Of a stretch of 64,000 nucleotides of DNA, positions 32,445-42,579 are shown in pieces. A program made the position numbers and the translations under genes. Numbering within the stretch: the stretch's first letter is position 1; the number at the start of each line of letters is the position of its first letter. The stretch is taken from the NCBI GenBank assembly GCA_037179335.1, contig JAKZHN010000039.1, positions 278,899-342,898 of the forward strand, written 5' to 3'. The stretch comes from Cyclaneusma minus. Lineage: Eukaryota > Ascomycota > Leotiomycetes > Marthamycetales > Marthamycetaceae. The notes beneath the pieces were generated by a model. It made no database searches. It was not told the origin of the DNA and was given only the letters and a program-made list of their open reading frames with translations.

Positions 32445-33998
32445 TTAAATAAAATCCTTCGCCGGAGTGCTGCACCCTCCATGTGCGCCCTCCTCCTTCC
32501 CGTCACTAGACTTTCGTGACCTATTCAGACCCCCCTGCGTCGGCGAATCCCTCACATCCCTGGCATCCCCCTCCTCCGGCTCCCCATTATCAGAAAGATG
32601 GATAGAAACCCTATTAACAACATGGATCTGGCGATCATAATCATCCACCCCCTCATCCCTATCATTATCTTTCGCATACGTAGAAATAACCGGACCCGTA
32701 CGACCATATTTGTTGTTCGCGGTATTTGATAAAGTGTAGCCTCCTTTGCCAGCATGCTGGCCGGAAGAACGACCGCCGACGCGCTTGCGGATGCTGCGGT
32801 CGAAGAAGGGTGCGAGGGGGGGGATGTTGCCGCAGAAGACGAGCATGAAGGCTTCGGCTTCGGACCAGACTAGGAGGTCGTAGGTATCCCCTGGGTGATT
32901 GTTAGTGGTGGTGGCGATCAAGGTGGGATGGGAGATGGGACGGGGGGAGGGGGGAAGTACAGGTTACGTCTGATCGTGCGGTTAATTGGGAGAGATAGTG
33001 GAATTTGATACACGAGAAAATACAGGCCCTAGATGTGTAAAGTTAGAGAAACATGAACCATGAAAGTAGGGCACACTTGAACTTACAAACAACCGATTCC
33101 CAGTAATATGATTAGAGATACTTTTTGCATCGTTGGGAGCTTCAAGTTGTAAATGATCGTAGCGGGTAGTAAGGCAAACGTGAAATCAGTAAGGATATTG
33201 AAAGCTATAAAGAAGATGCACCAGTTAGTATCCAGTAGTGTCAAGTGATCCAGAATACCCAAAAAGCGGTGTTACTCACAGGCATTAGTATAAGCAATAT
33301 CCTTCTGCACGTTCGGATCCCAGCAATCGCCATGGATAGTAGTTTTCCACAGCGCAGCCGGAGGCGAACACTGAGCGTAAGTGGTAATGGTGTTGACGAT
33401 GTTAAGAACAACCACTATACACATAAGAGCGACAACGATGTAGAATCGCCGGTTCTTTGCGCGGTTTATAGTGCGTAATATGAGGAAGCCGATGGAAAGC
33501 TTTGGTAGGATGAAGGCGAGGATGACGATACCCTGCACGATATAATTCCACTTGAGCGCATCTTCGATCTCTCTGTTGGTGAGGGCTGAGATGTGTTTGA
33601 AGCCTCCTATTACCGCTAAATAGGTGGAAGTTGCTGCTTCAACTATCAACCATGCCTGCAAAGGAAACGCCTCGTTAGTTAACTTTACTCTGGCAATGAC
33701 ATACCCGGAGCAGAGCCGGACCCTTGAGTCCAGTGCTACTGTACGATTTCCTGCCATTTGCCTTCGGAAGTTCTCGAGGCCGACTCGAAAGTGAAGAGAA
33801 CGATACAGAATCAGCGTAACTTACAGTAGCTCCCAGCATCAGCCAATCATCAATAGCACTGCCTCTGATCATACGCCGAGCCCAGAATCTGAGTGCAGTC
33901 ATAACAGTAATAATTCCAGTCAGCGTCCAAAATGTTGCAATAACCTGAGGGCCCCTGTTTCCGGGCTCACCAGCCGGCATAGTTGCAGTAGTCGACAT
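32445..33998 (-). CDS. Rhodopsin-like (PTH11-type) seven-helix membrane protein
   Basis: This integral membrane protein belongs to the large fungal rhodopsin-domain/PTH11-like group, whose members are candidate surface sensors. Exon model: 33998-33825, 33655-33280, 33204-33087, 33028-32968 and 32890-32445. Membrane helices are visible in ATFWTLTGIITVMTALRFWA, YIVQGIVILAFILPKLSIGFLIL, FYIVVALMCIVVVLNIVNTI and FTFALLPATIIYNL. Family-typical pieces are AIDDWLML, CxxW-type CSPPAALW, the FNILTDF segment, ARSD and YDLLVWSEAEAF. The cytoplasmic tail is long, polar and Ser/Asp-rich. No CFEM domain is seen. The last junction does not agree in phase with the visible sites (GTAACC donor, CACCCAG acceptor), being one base short, so that splice or the GGGG run there needs checking. 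The first intron is long (169 bp) and may hide a small exon. Confidence 0.75.
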
Positions 33999-34788
33999 GA
34001 TGATATTTGGTTTTATATACAATATTCGATATAAACGATATTGGGTATCATAAACAGACGACACGCATATCCAAAATGCGAAGAAACTCGAGTTCGGGTT
34101 CGCAACCTATGTGGTGTGTGAAACCCTTTGTTACTGAAACCAGAAATCGAGGGTATTTAACCACCACTTGGGAAGAAAGAAATATCCACACAAAGCATTG
34201 GTACCGGAACTCTGAATACCGCCATTGCTGCTGGATACAGGAAAACTACTTGACGAAGGTTAAGATGTCTAAATGCATCCATCTCAGCGCCTCAACTCAC
34301 TTCTGAAGGGCAGGCAACACAGTGCAAAAAGGGAGAACATTTCCGTCCTGGAATAACTCCTTTTCAGCGGTCGGCAAAGCTTTCACTAGTTGGTATATGC
34401 TAGCTAATTACCTTTCTGACTCTTCGTCCGCTTGGGCGGGGCTGATGGCATACCATCGCTGACCATTCTCGTGTCTTGAACGAGCGATTCATCGAATCGA
34501 TGCTCATCCCAAGTGGAATAATGACCTTCTAGTCTTACTCTTGCTCGCGTGCTCTGCTTCGAAATTCGACAGCTAGCCTTGGACTCGGATCCAGCACCAT
34601 TCGACATGAACAGCATTCCTGCCAGTTGAGTTCTGCATGGCTCAGACCTGGATAATTCGAGAATATCTGAACGCTGAGAGTATCTGAACCTCGGCTGCGA
34701 ATTTGCATCCAGTAGCTCGAAAGGGCGGCCCCGTAGCGGCCTGAATATCTTTCTTTGATCATGAGTCTCGTTCACCGATCCCTGTTTC
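33999..34788. other. Intergenic between membrane protein and THOC5-like gene
   Basis: No gene supported. The frame at 34404-34898 overlaps the THOC5-like 3' end in another frame and has no motif. Confidence 0.45.
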
Positions 34789-35535
34789 TCAAACGACTTT
34801 CTCAAAAGTCTTCTGGATTGGCTTAGCAGCATCGATGAATTTCTCGAGGTCTTTGTCCAGATTAGCGAGATCCTCCTTCCTCTTCTTGTTGTCGGCAATA
34901 AGACCCTGCTTCTTCTTCAGCAGTCCTTGCCTTTGCTGCTCGAGGGCCTCTCGTTCGGCGTATTCATGCTCGATGCGGGCCATCATCAAAGCGTTTTCGT
35001 CGGCATCGACATGCTCGGGATGGAGGCTCAGGAAGTCTTCAACGGGGATCAGAGGCAGTTCGAGGTACTTGTGTCTATAGCACCATGCGTCAGAAAAGAT
35101 TTCCGCAATACTCGACAGAGACGGATAGGCTCACTCGTAGGCTTCGCAGGCGGTTATCTCGTTCTGCAAGTGGCGCTGCTCGTAGTAAAGGTTCTGTAGC
35201 TGGAGGTGCAGTCGGTCGATTTCAGACCTGGCCTCTGCGGTCTCTGCTTTCGTCTCTCGGGCGCGGAAATGGGCGTCGCGGTGCAGGCCCCTCAGCTGGG
35301 CGAGGTGGGTGTACAGGATTTTCTGCTGCTTGGAGAAGGCGAGTTGGGCGTCTCTCGAGGGCGGGCCATTGGCAGAGGTAGCCTCGGCGGCGAGCTCCAG
35401 GAGGTGGACGGCTTGCTCGCGCGTCACGGTGGAGGTCTCCAGCACGGACTTGAGGAAGGGATCGGTGACGATGGTGTCGATGGCCATGGTGTCGAGGGAG
35501 CTTGAGGAGGCGACAAGGATATCGGTCGCGGGCAT
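34789..35535 (-). CDS. THO complex subunit 5-like protein (Fms-interacting protein family)
   Basis: THOC5 is part of the THO/TREX complex that couples transcription to mRNA export in the nucleus. Exons are 35535-35135 and 35074-34789, giving 228 residues. The intron (GTGAGC...CTATAG) joins ACEAYE to HKYLELPLIPVEDFL in phase. Family resemblance lies in LYYEQRHLQNEITACEAYEHKYLELPLIPVEDFLSLHPEH apart from its length, then MMARIEHEYAEREALEQQR and LLKKKQGLIADNKKRKEDL. Most of the protein is predicted coiled coil. It is much shorter than animal THOC5 because only the N-terminal half is present, as in other filamentous fungi (from memory of the family). Confidence 0.8.
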
Positions 35536-36258
35536 TGCTGTATTATGTTATTGTTGTCGTTAGCTGAAAGTACCTTTTAGCTGTAGGGCTGAGCGAGACT
35601 ATGTTTGGAGATTGGCGCAAGGTGAACGGCAAGGGCGATTTGCTTGGTAGGACCTGGCGGGAGGCTGCATAAAGCGTGCATAACTGCGGCGTACACAAAA
35701 TTGACAGCTGTTACATGGAAACGGTTCAAGATTGACATCAATGGCTGAATCGACAAAGTGGGCAATCTCATGTACCTACTTATCGATATATTGACCTTCG
35801 CCACCCGAGTTGACAGCCTTTTCCGTCGCCGACCTTTCCCTTCCGCATGATGCAGATAAGGCTGATCGGCGCCTCTTTGACCAGTGACAACATTGAAAGC
35901 CTTCAATGCTCACGCCAGAAGAGTGGATTCGCGCATCGACCCCAACAAACGCCTGACGACTGGAGTGACTGACACATACGAAAGAGTGACGACTCCGGCC
36001 AACGCTGTCAGCCCTCCAGTCCCCCAACTCTCTCTGATCGTCGCCCAGACTCCGCACCAATTGCGCTCCACTCTTGCCTCCCGTGCACGACAATACACCG
36101 ATTCATTCCTGAAGCCTACATTCACCCATTCCGTTCCTTCGCGCAGCACACGTGCAACCCGAAGCGCCAGTCTTATCAACTACTAAGGACCCCTAAAGCT
36201 GAACAAGCCCCCCACCAGACACGACCACTTCTCCTTTGTTACATAAACCACAAATACA
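35536..36258. promoter_or_regulatory. Divergent intergenic region, THOC5-like/IZH3
   Basis: About 720 bases separate two divergently transcribed genes and should contain both promoters. Overlapping frames on both strands at 35776-36186 show no family resemblance and I treat them as chance. Confidence 0.45.
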
Positions 36259-37838
36259 ATGCCTTGCGCTTCGACCTCGTTGACTCTCGAGTCCTACGAC
36301 GAGTACGACGCCGACGCCATCTCTACAAAGGCCTCTGGCACCGACCATGACCAAGCCAAGCCATTGACCAGCCGCCGGCGTCATTCCTCCTTTCACCCCC
36401 GCCGGAAGTCTTCAGATCACGGAAGCATGGACGCCGAAGAAACTGTTTTGTTGAAGGCACGTCTCCTGTCCATTCCCACCGTTCCGCCATCCTAACATTC
36501 CTTCCACAGGTCGACTTGTTCCTCACCGAACTGGAGAGACGCCTGGATTTCCTGGAGACTTACAGCTCACTCAACATCGACGCCAGCCTCGCGAGAGCAT
36601 ATTCTACCCTGCAAGCCGTTCGTGCAAGATGCTCGCAAGTCTCGGGCGAAGTACTAGGGGCTGGACGGCGCAGGGCGAAGGTCATGCTTGAAATCATGGA
36701 GCAGAGATATCAGGATACCCTGCTTGCCAAAGAAACACTGGCCGAGAAAGTCCAGACCGGCATCAGCATCCTGGACTCAACTCTAGCTGAGGTTGAGGGT
36801 CGCGCCTACAAAATGCGAGACCAGGGCTTTGCCGGAGCGGCCGGCCATCTGATGGACGAGGGTCGCGAAGTCGTCGACAGGGGTCTGAAACAAGCCCGAG
36901 AAGTCGTCGACGAGGGTATCGAGCGAGCGAAAAGAGAAGTCGAGTTGATCAAAGAGCAATGGCACAAAGCGATCCATTTGGCCCGCGAGAACCGGCTCAT
37001 CTCATACGAAGACCTGCCGATTCCATGGCGGGTGAATCCCCACATTGTCAAGGGATACCGCTTCACGGAGTCGAAGGTTGATTGCATCAAGTCCATGTTC
37101 TCGATATCCAACGAAACGGTCAACATCTGGTCCCACGCTATCGGCTGCTTGATTCTTCTGGCTATCGCCTTTTACTTCTACCCCACCTCGACAAACTTTA
37201 CTCTCTCCAACAAAACCGACGTTTTCATCGCCGCAGTGTTCTTTATCGCTGCGGTGAAGTGCCTTGTCTGCAGCACCATGTGGCACACCATGAACGGCAT
37301 TGCCGAACAAACGCTCCTCGAACGATTTGCCTGTGTCGATTACACCGGCATCTCTCTGCTAATTGCAGCCTCCATCATGACAACCGAATACACAGCCTTC
37401 TACTGTGAGCCCCTCGCTCAGCGCTTCTGGCTCGGCACCACCGCCCTCCTCGGCGTCGGCGGAGTATTCTTAACCTGGCACCCCTTTTTCAACCGCTCCG
37501 ACATGTCCTGGGTACGCGTAGCATTCTACTGCTCCCTCGCCGCCACCGGTTTCGTACCCTTTGTCTACCTTTCCTGGCTGCGAGGCACCGAATGGGCTCT
37601 TGATTTCTACGCACCTATCACGAAGAGCATTCTCGTCTACTTCACGGGTGCTGTCGTGTACGGAGCTCGCATCCCCGAGCGATGGTACCCGGGCGCTTTC
37701 GACTACGTGGGCGGAAGCCACAACTTGTGGCACTTTGCCGTGCTCGGTGGTATTCTGTTTCACTACAATGCCATGATGCAGTTTTACAACAAGGCTTTTG
37801 AGAGGGCCGGCTCTCCTGAGTGTGCAGCGATTTTCTGA
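36259..37838 (+). CDS. IZH3: PAQR/haemolysin-III family receptor, Izh3-type with N-terminal extension
   Basis: This seven-helix membrane protein is related to adiponectin receptors; yeast Izh proteins affect zinc and sterol homeostasis. Exons are 36259-36456 and 36510-37838, giving 508 residues. The join LLK to VDLFLTELERRLDFLE requires a GC donor (AAG|GCACGT), a rare but legitimate splice type. The long N-terminal helical region is what separates Izh3 from the shorter Izh1/2/4. The metal-binding signature is present: SISNETVNIWSHAIG, the Ser/His pair of CSTMWHTM and the C-terminal HNLWHFAVLGGILFHY with its HxxxH. Seven hydrophobic helices follow WRVNPHIVKGYR. Confidence 0.9.
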
Positions 37839-38745
37839 ATCAGCCTGTACTGGCACGAAATGTGCTGAATGCCATGTGGGAATTCCCCAAAATAGGTATC
37901 CAGGGCTGGCATTTACTCGAGGCCAATTTCTTCGATAAAACCTGGATATCGGGATAGCCTCTGGCAAACACTCCCCTGAGTAGCCAGCTGCCGGCAGCCC
38001 CCCGTAAGAGATATCACAAGAGAGACCGACTTCGGGAAAGGCGAGGTCTCGTGATCAGGGCGCTGTGAAGATACACACCAGCTCTGTATTCCTGGAGTAT
38101 CTGGATGGGGTGTATATATGTGTCGGAGTCGGATTGGATTTGTACAGGCCCTAGAGGTGGTGAGAGTTGCATTTGCATAGATGAGCGGTATATACCTCTA
38201 GACAGACATCGATCTGCCGCACAGCGTTTTTGCATTATCCTGCGCAGGCTAGCGGGTGTTTCTTGTAAATAAGTTAATATGGGAAAACTATTCATTCACG
38301 TTCTGTTTACTTGCTGCTGATGTGCATGTTTAGTGTTTACGTAGGTGTGTCAATACTGTGTGTGTCAGAGGCATGTTCATATGTGCTTGCGACCTTGGCG
38401 CCCAGGAAAAGTCCAAATTCGCACCTGTGGGCTGCTGATGGGCAAAGCTTACCCGGTACCAACCTAGTGCTTGAGTCTTGACTAAACATGTACACACGGG
38501 TGACTGACGAACTTGACTGCGAATTTGAGCATTATTAGGGTATGTATTAATATAGTGGAGAACAACCAGTCTTCAAACGCCTCGCCAATGCATTATGAAA
38601 GCGTTGCCGCTCTCCGCCACCTGCGTACATTATGCTTAGGTCCGTCTCATTTTTCCAAGTCTCGAAGAAGAGCTTGGCTCAGAAGCCGCTACCCACAAGC
38701 AGCCCCCTTCTTCATGGCATCGGCTTAGAATCATGTCATAACATC
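37839..38745. other. Intergenic, convergent ends of IZH3 and CYP51
   Basis: No gene supported in about 900 bases. Short frames have no motif. Confidence 0.5.
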
Positions 38746-40429
38746 TCAAGCCTTCTCTCTCCGCTCCCACTGGATATAAGCCGGTGCCATCGGCCTACTA
38801 AACAGACTCGCATAGTCCGTATCAGGCACAACGCCCTCCTTACCCGGCAAGTTCTTGAACTTGAATTCTCGGACCAGTATCGCTGTGATTGTGCCAAGCT
38901 GCACGTACGCGAACTGCTCGCCAATACACCTGTGACGGCCGGCTCCGAAGGGCAGGTAGGGACTGTGTGCACCCTTGCTGATGAGGCCGTATCCATAGTC
39001 TTCCTTCTCGTCATTTGCATCATCGGTCGTCTTGAGCGCGGAGGGATCGTCCCAGCGGTGCGGATCCCAGACCATGGGGTTGGGGAAGTAGTTTGACATT
39101 TGGGAGGTGACGCCGGGCGCGGAAAGGAGGACGTGCGATGTGGGTACGGTGTAGCGTGTGCCAGGGACGGGCATGGGCGAGGTGACGGCGCGCATGATGG
39201 AGTGGATGGGGGCGTTGAGACGCAGGGTTTCGCGCACAACGCTCTGGTTCAGGGGCAGCTTGGCAAGGTCCTCGTAGGTCAGGGGTGGCAGGTCGGGTCC
39301 AAGCTCGCGGACTTGTTCTTGGTACAGTTCTTCCATGATATCGGGGCGCGAGGCAAGTCGGCACATGATCCAGGAGCTGGTGGAGGAACTGGAATGCTGG
39401 CCGGCCATGAGGAGTGCGATCATCATGTGTGCGATTTCGTGGTCGGGTACGGGGGTTCCGTCCTTGTAGGTGGAGTTCATCAGGTGGTAGATCATGTCGT
39501 TCTCCTTGGGGTTACCGGCTGCACGGCGCTTTCGCACAATGTCCATGTAGGTCTGCGACATCTTCTGTTGCGCGGCGTCTCGCTTGCGGTTGTGTGGGAG
39601 AGGAGCCCAGTGCAACATGAAGTTGATGGAAGAGAAACCCATGTCGAGATCGTGGTAGAGCTTGGCGAAGGAGGAGTCGAATTTGTCGCGGACTTCTTTG
39701 CCTTGTAGCGTGCGAGAGGCAGTGTAGATGGTGATTTCAGCCATGACAGGTGGGATGTTGACGGTGCCCTTGGAGCCTTTGAATTCGGGGCAGCGCTTCA
39801 CAAAGTTGCTGACCTCATCGCTGATCAGTGGGACGTAGGAGCGGAAAGCTTCAGTGGTTAGGCCGACTTTCATGAACTGAAGACAAGTATTAGTATCTCT
39901 GCTAAGCCACAACGGCGGCAATTGTCTTAGCATACCTTCTTCTCCTCCATCAGTTTCGCATTGGGGCAATCGTAGACCACATCCTTTCCGAAGACCGGGG
40001 TAGTAAGGACAGTGTAGATGTCCTCGGCGTTGACATCCGTGTGCTTGCCATTGAGAATGAACTCATTCCCCTGGGTTCCCAAGTACACAGTGGTCTTCTT
40101 CCCGAGCAGAATGAAGGTAAAGATATCACCGTACTAGAAAGCTGTTAGTTTCTCATATACAAACATAGGGGCAGAGGACATGCCTTGGCGCGGTTGTTGA
40201 AGAAGAACTTGTAGGGGTCCATTCCATAGGTGACAGTGCTCCCCACGACGGGGAACCAGTGGAAGACGACGGGCGGCTCATTTGGGTTCTTGAACAGCAG
40301 TTGGTTGAGCACATTCAGACTGACCGAGAGCACGATGAAGGCGGCGAACGCAGCGGCCAGGGTGACGGGCAGGCCGCGCTGCGATGTCTGGGCGGCCAGT
40401 GGCAGGTAGACCTCCTCGAGGATACCCAT
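38746..40429 (-). CDS. CYP51: Sterol 14-alpha-demethylase CYP51, azole target
   Basis: This removes the 14-alpha methyl group of lanosterol or eburicol in ergosterol synthesis at the endoplasmic reticulum. Exons are 40429-40184, 40133-39936 and 39876-38746, giving 524 residues, the usual length. The N-terminal membrane anchor is followed by FHWFPVVGSTVTYGMDPYKFF. The B-C region is PVFGKDVVYDCPNAKLMEEK, and the I-helix reads MAGQHSSSSTSSW. ExxR is ETLR and the haem loop is LPFGAGRHRCIGEQFA. Intron 1 uses a GC donor (AAG|GCATGT); intron 2 is GT-AG. The Tyr of VVYDCPN is intact, so the common Tyr-to-Phe azole-resistance change is absent. The YGYGLISKG loop, also a resistance hot spot, is complete. 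Which paralogue (A or B) is not certain. Confidence 0.96.
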
Positions 40430-41249
40430 GGTGGCGGATGAGAGGGGGGGAGAGAAAGCAATTACGACGGGAGCGTGTCACTCCAGTCAACTCCAGTCGT
40501 CGTCCTTTAAGGAGCGTTGAGTTGAGTCGATCCAAGAAATAAATTGGCGATGGGAAGCGTCGATTAGCACAATCCGGGATTAACGATTGGCGGACGCTGA
40601 TTGGCTGGTGGGGACCTGCCAGGTACAAGCTCCCGGACCAGCTTTATCCGGGTTCGACCCTTCCGCCGCACCAGATCGAAATCTCGTACGACGTCTTCAA
40701 CTGGCGTTGCCTCCTCACATGTTCTACCTCTCATTTCCGCAACTTCCTGGTCATGGATTGGATGATTCATGATTTGATCCGCTGCTTCTCTCGCTCTGGA
40801 CGTACGCCCATCAACAACCCCTGATTTCCCATCTCCAAAACTGTAGACAAATTTGGTTCTACCCCAGAGTGACAGACTGAGAGTGAAGTCCTCGGGTCAA
40901 GAACAAAGTGGTCCGGCGATATCGCCAATGGCCAGCTCGAGTTATTCCCAACTTTCCCCATATCGGGTGATGTACTTTCTAGACTAAGGTAGGTCCTATA
41001 GTTATGTCCAAATTACTACATGTACAAAAAGTCCAAAGCACTAGGTGTGCAACAAACCCTTCTACATCCTCAACATCACATGGTGCCAGATCGGCTGTAT
41101 CATTCACAATTCACAAAATCACTTCCATAGTAAAAAGACCACCTCATGCTCAAGTCACATGGCATTCCCCCTTCAAGTTATCAGTGGCTCCATCTTGGGT
41201 CAAACGCCAACCTCTCTCTCTCCCTACCGCAGCCCAAGCCCAGTCTTGC
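40430..41249. other. Intergenic, CYP51 promoter side
   Basis: No gene supported. It should contain the CYP51 promoter, but I see no repeated promoter element of the kind linked to CYP51 overexpression. Confidence 0.5.
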
Positions 41250-41456
41250 TCACTTGTAATACGTGTTTCCATTCGGCGCCGTGTATCTAGCCGCGCCAGA
41301 ACCAGAGTTGTAGTATTTGCTGCCGTCGCCGTTGCTGTAGTAGTACGAGCCGCTATAAGGGGGCAGAGAAAGCATAGATACCTGGCTGTTCGTCCCACTG
41401 CTATTGACAGTGTAGGGAGTGAAGTTGTTGCTACCGCTGGAACCCTTGGAGCTCAT
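41250..41456 (-). CDS. Small Ser/Tyr/Gly-rich protein, 68 residues
   Basis: The sequence MSSKGSSGSNNFTPYTVNSS opens a 68-residue protein rich in Ser, Gly, Tyr and Asn. It has a patterned C-terminal half (YYYSNGDGSKYYNSGSGAAR, then YTAPNGNTYYK). I recall similar small proteins as hypothetical genes in many filamentous fungi, with no known role. There is no signal peptide or membrane segment. An additional intron is possible, since relatives are often somewhat longer with more SNGxGSYYY units. Confidence 0.65.
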   Translation of the reverse strand: MSSKGSSGSNNFTPYTVNSSGTNSQVSMLSLPPYSGSYYYSNGDGSKYYNSGSGAARYTAPNGNTYYK

Positions 41457-42579
41457 TTTTGCAGCTAGTGTAGTGTCTAAAAGCAAGGAAACGATGACTT
41501 GAGAGACTAACGAGATGTAGACTTTGGAGATCTGATACTTGGAGTAGTTGAGGAAGGACGATAAGAAAGAAAGGATGCTACATGTAGCAGAGAAGAGGAT
41601 GCGGGGGTACTTATGGAATTCTTGAAGTCTCCAATATGAGAGTAAATACCCCTCATGATCGGAGTCAATCCCCTTGGTGAACGGGGATAATGCAGGCAAC
41701 TGCAAGCTCACCCACGGGCAACAGACACCAAGGTGACACCATCTCGCGGGATTTGGTGATAGCAGAAAAAAAAACATTTTTGTGAGTGATGAGAGCCGGA
41801 AGCACATGTAACTCTGTTACTGTGAACTGATAATGGTAGGAATAAAGAAGTTCTGTGGGTTGACACTTTTCTTTTGGAAGGACTGAATTTGGAACATATT
41901 GACTTCGACGAGTCGACGTGCATCAGATGAGGAGATTCGCACATAGTGGACCGTGCGTTGAGCACTCCTAATTGGTGGAGCTCCTATGTTGGCACCTGCG
42001 CGGCTAGTCTCTAATTGTTTGTAGTAGGCTCTTGGACTCTTGGATTCTTGTAAATGCTTTTGATTTGGAATTGATTGTTTTCTGATTTCTTCGTTGCTTT
42101 TTAGCTTAATTGACCCGGATGGCTTTGAGTTCATTGTTATGTTAAGATCTAGAGGCATGCGGACAAGACAATCGGCTCTTTGATTGGCTTGGAAGTAATT
42201 AGTAAACAGTGCTTAAAATATAAGGCAGGGTATGTAGGGGGAATTTCAGGGTATGTGTGGGGATTCTGGATCCAATATGAAAAGGGATGCTTTATTTTGT
42301 GTCCTTGAATGGTTCAATCACAATGACATGATTTAGGACAGCAGCCACATGATGTTACTCTACTTCTACACCACTTATGCCACACTAGCATATTTTCATC
42401 ATGTGACCATTGCTGCTGCCTAGTAGGGTAGGTAGCCATGTTACATTCCATTCGTACATCCTCGCAGAATCGTCCAGCTGAAAAACAAGCGTAGAACTTG
42501 GAGGGATGGACCGAGACGAAACAGCCCCTCACGTCTCAATCACAACTCCCCTTTTCCAACATACAACAACCACAATCCT
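41457..42579. other. Intergenic between small Tyr-rich protein and VPS34
   Basis: No gene supported in about 1.1 kb. The minus-strand frame at 41817-42158 (113 codons) has no recognisable motif. Confidence 0.45.

Noticed and set aside
40640..40672. GGGTTCGACCC resembling a tRNA B-box upstream of CYP51
   Set aside because: No matching A-box, anticodon stem or acceptor stem nearby.
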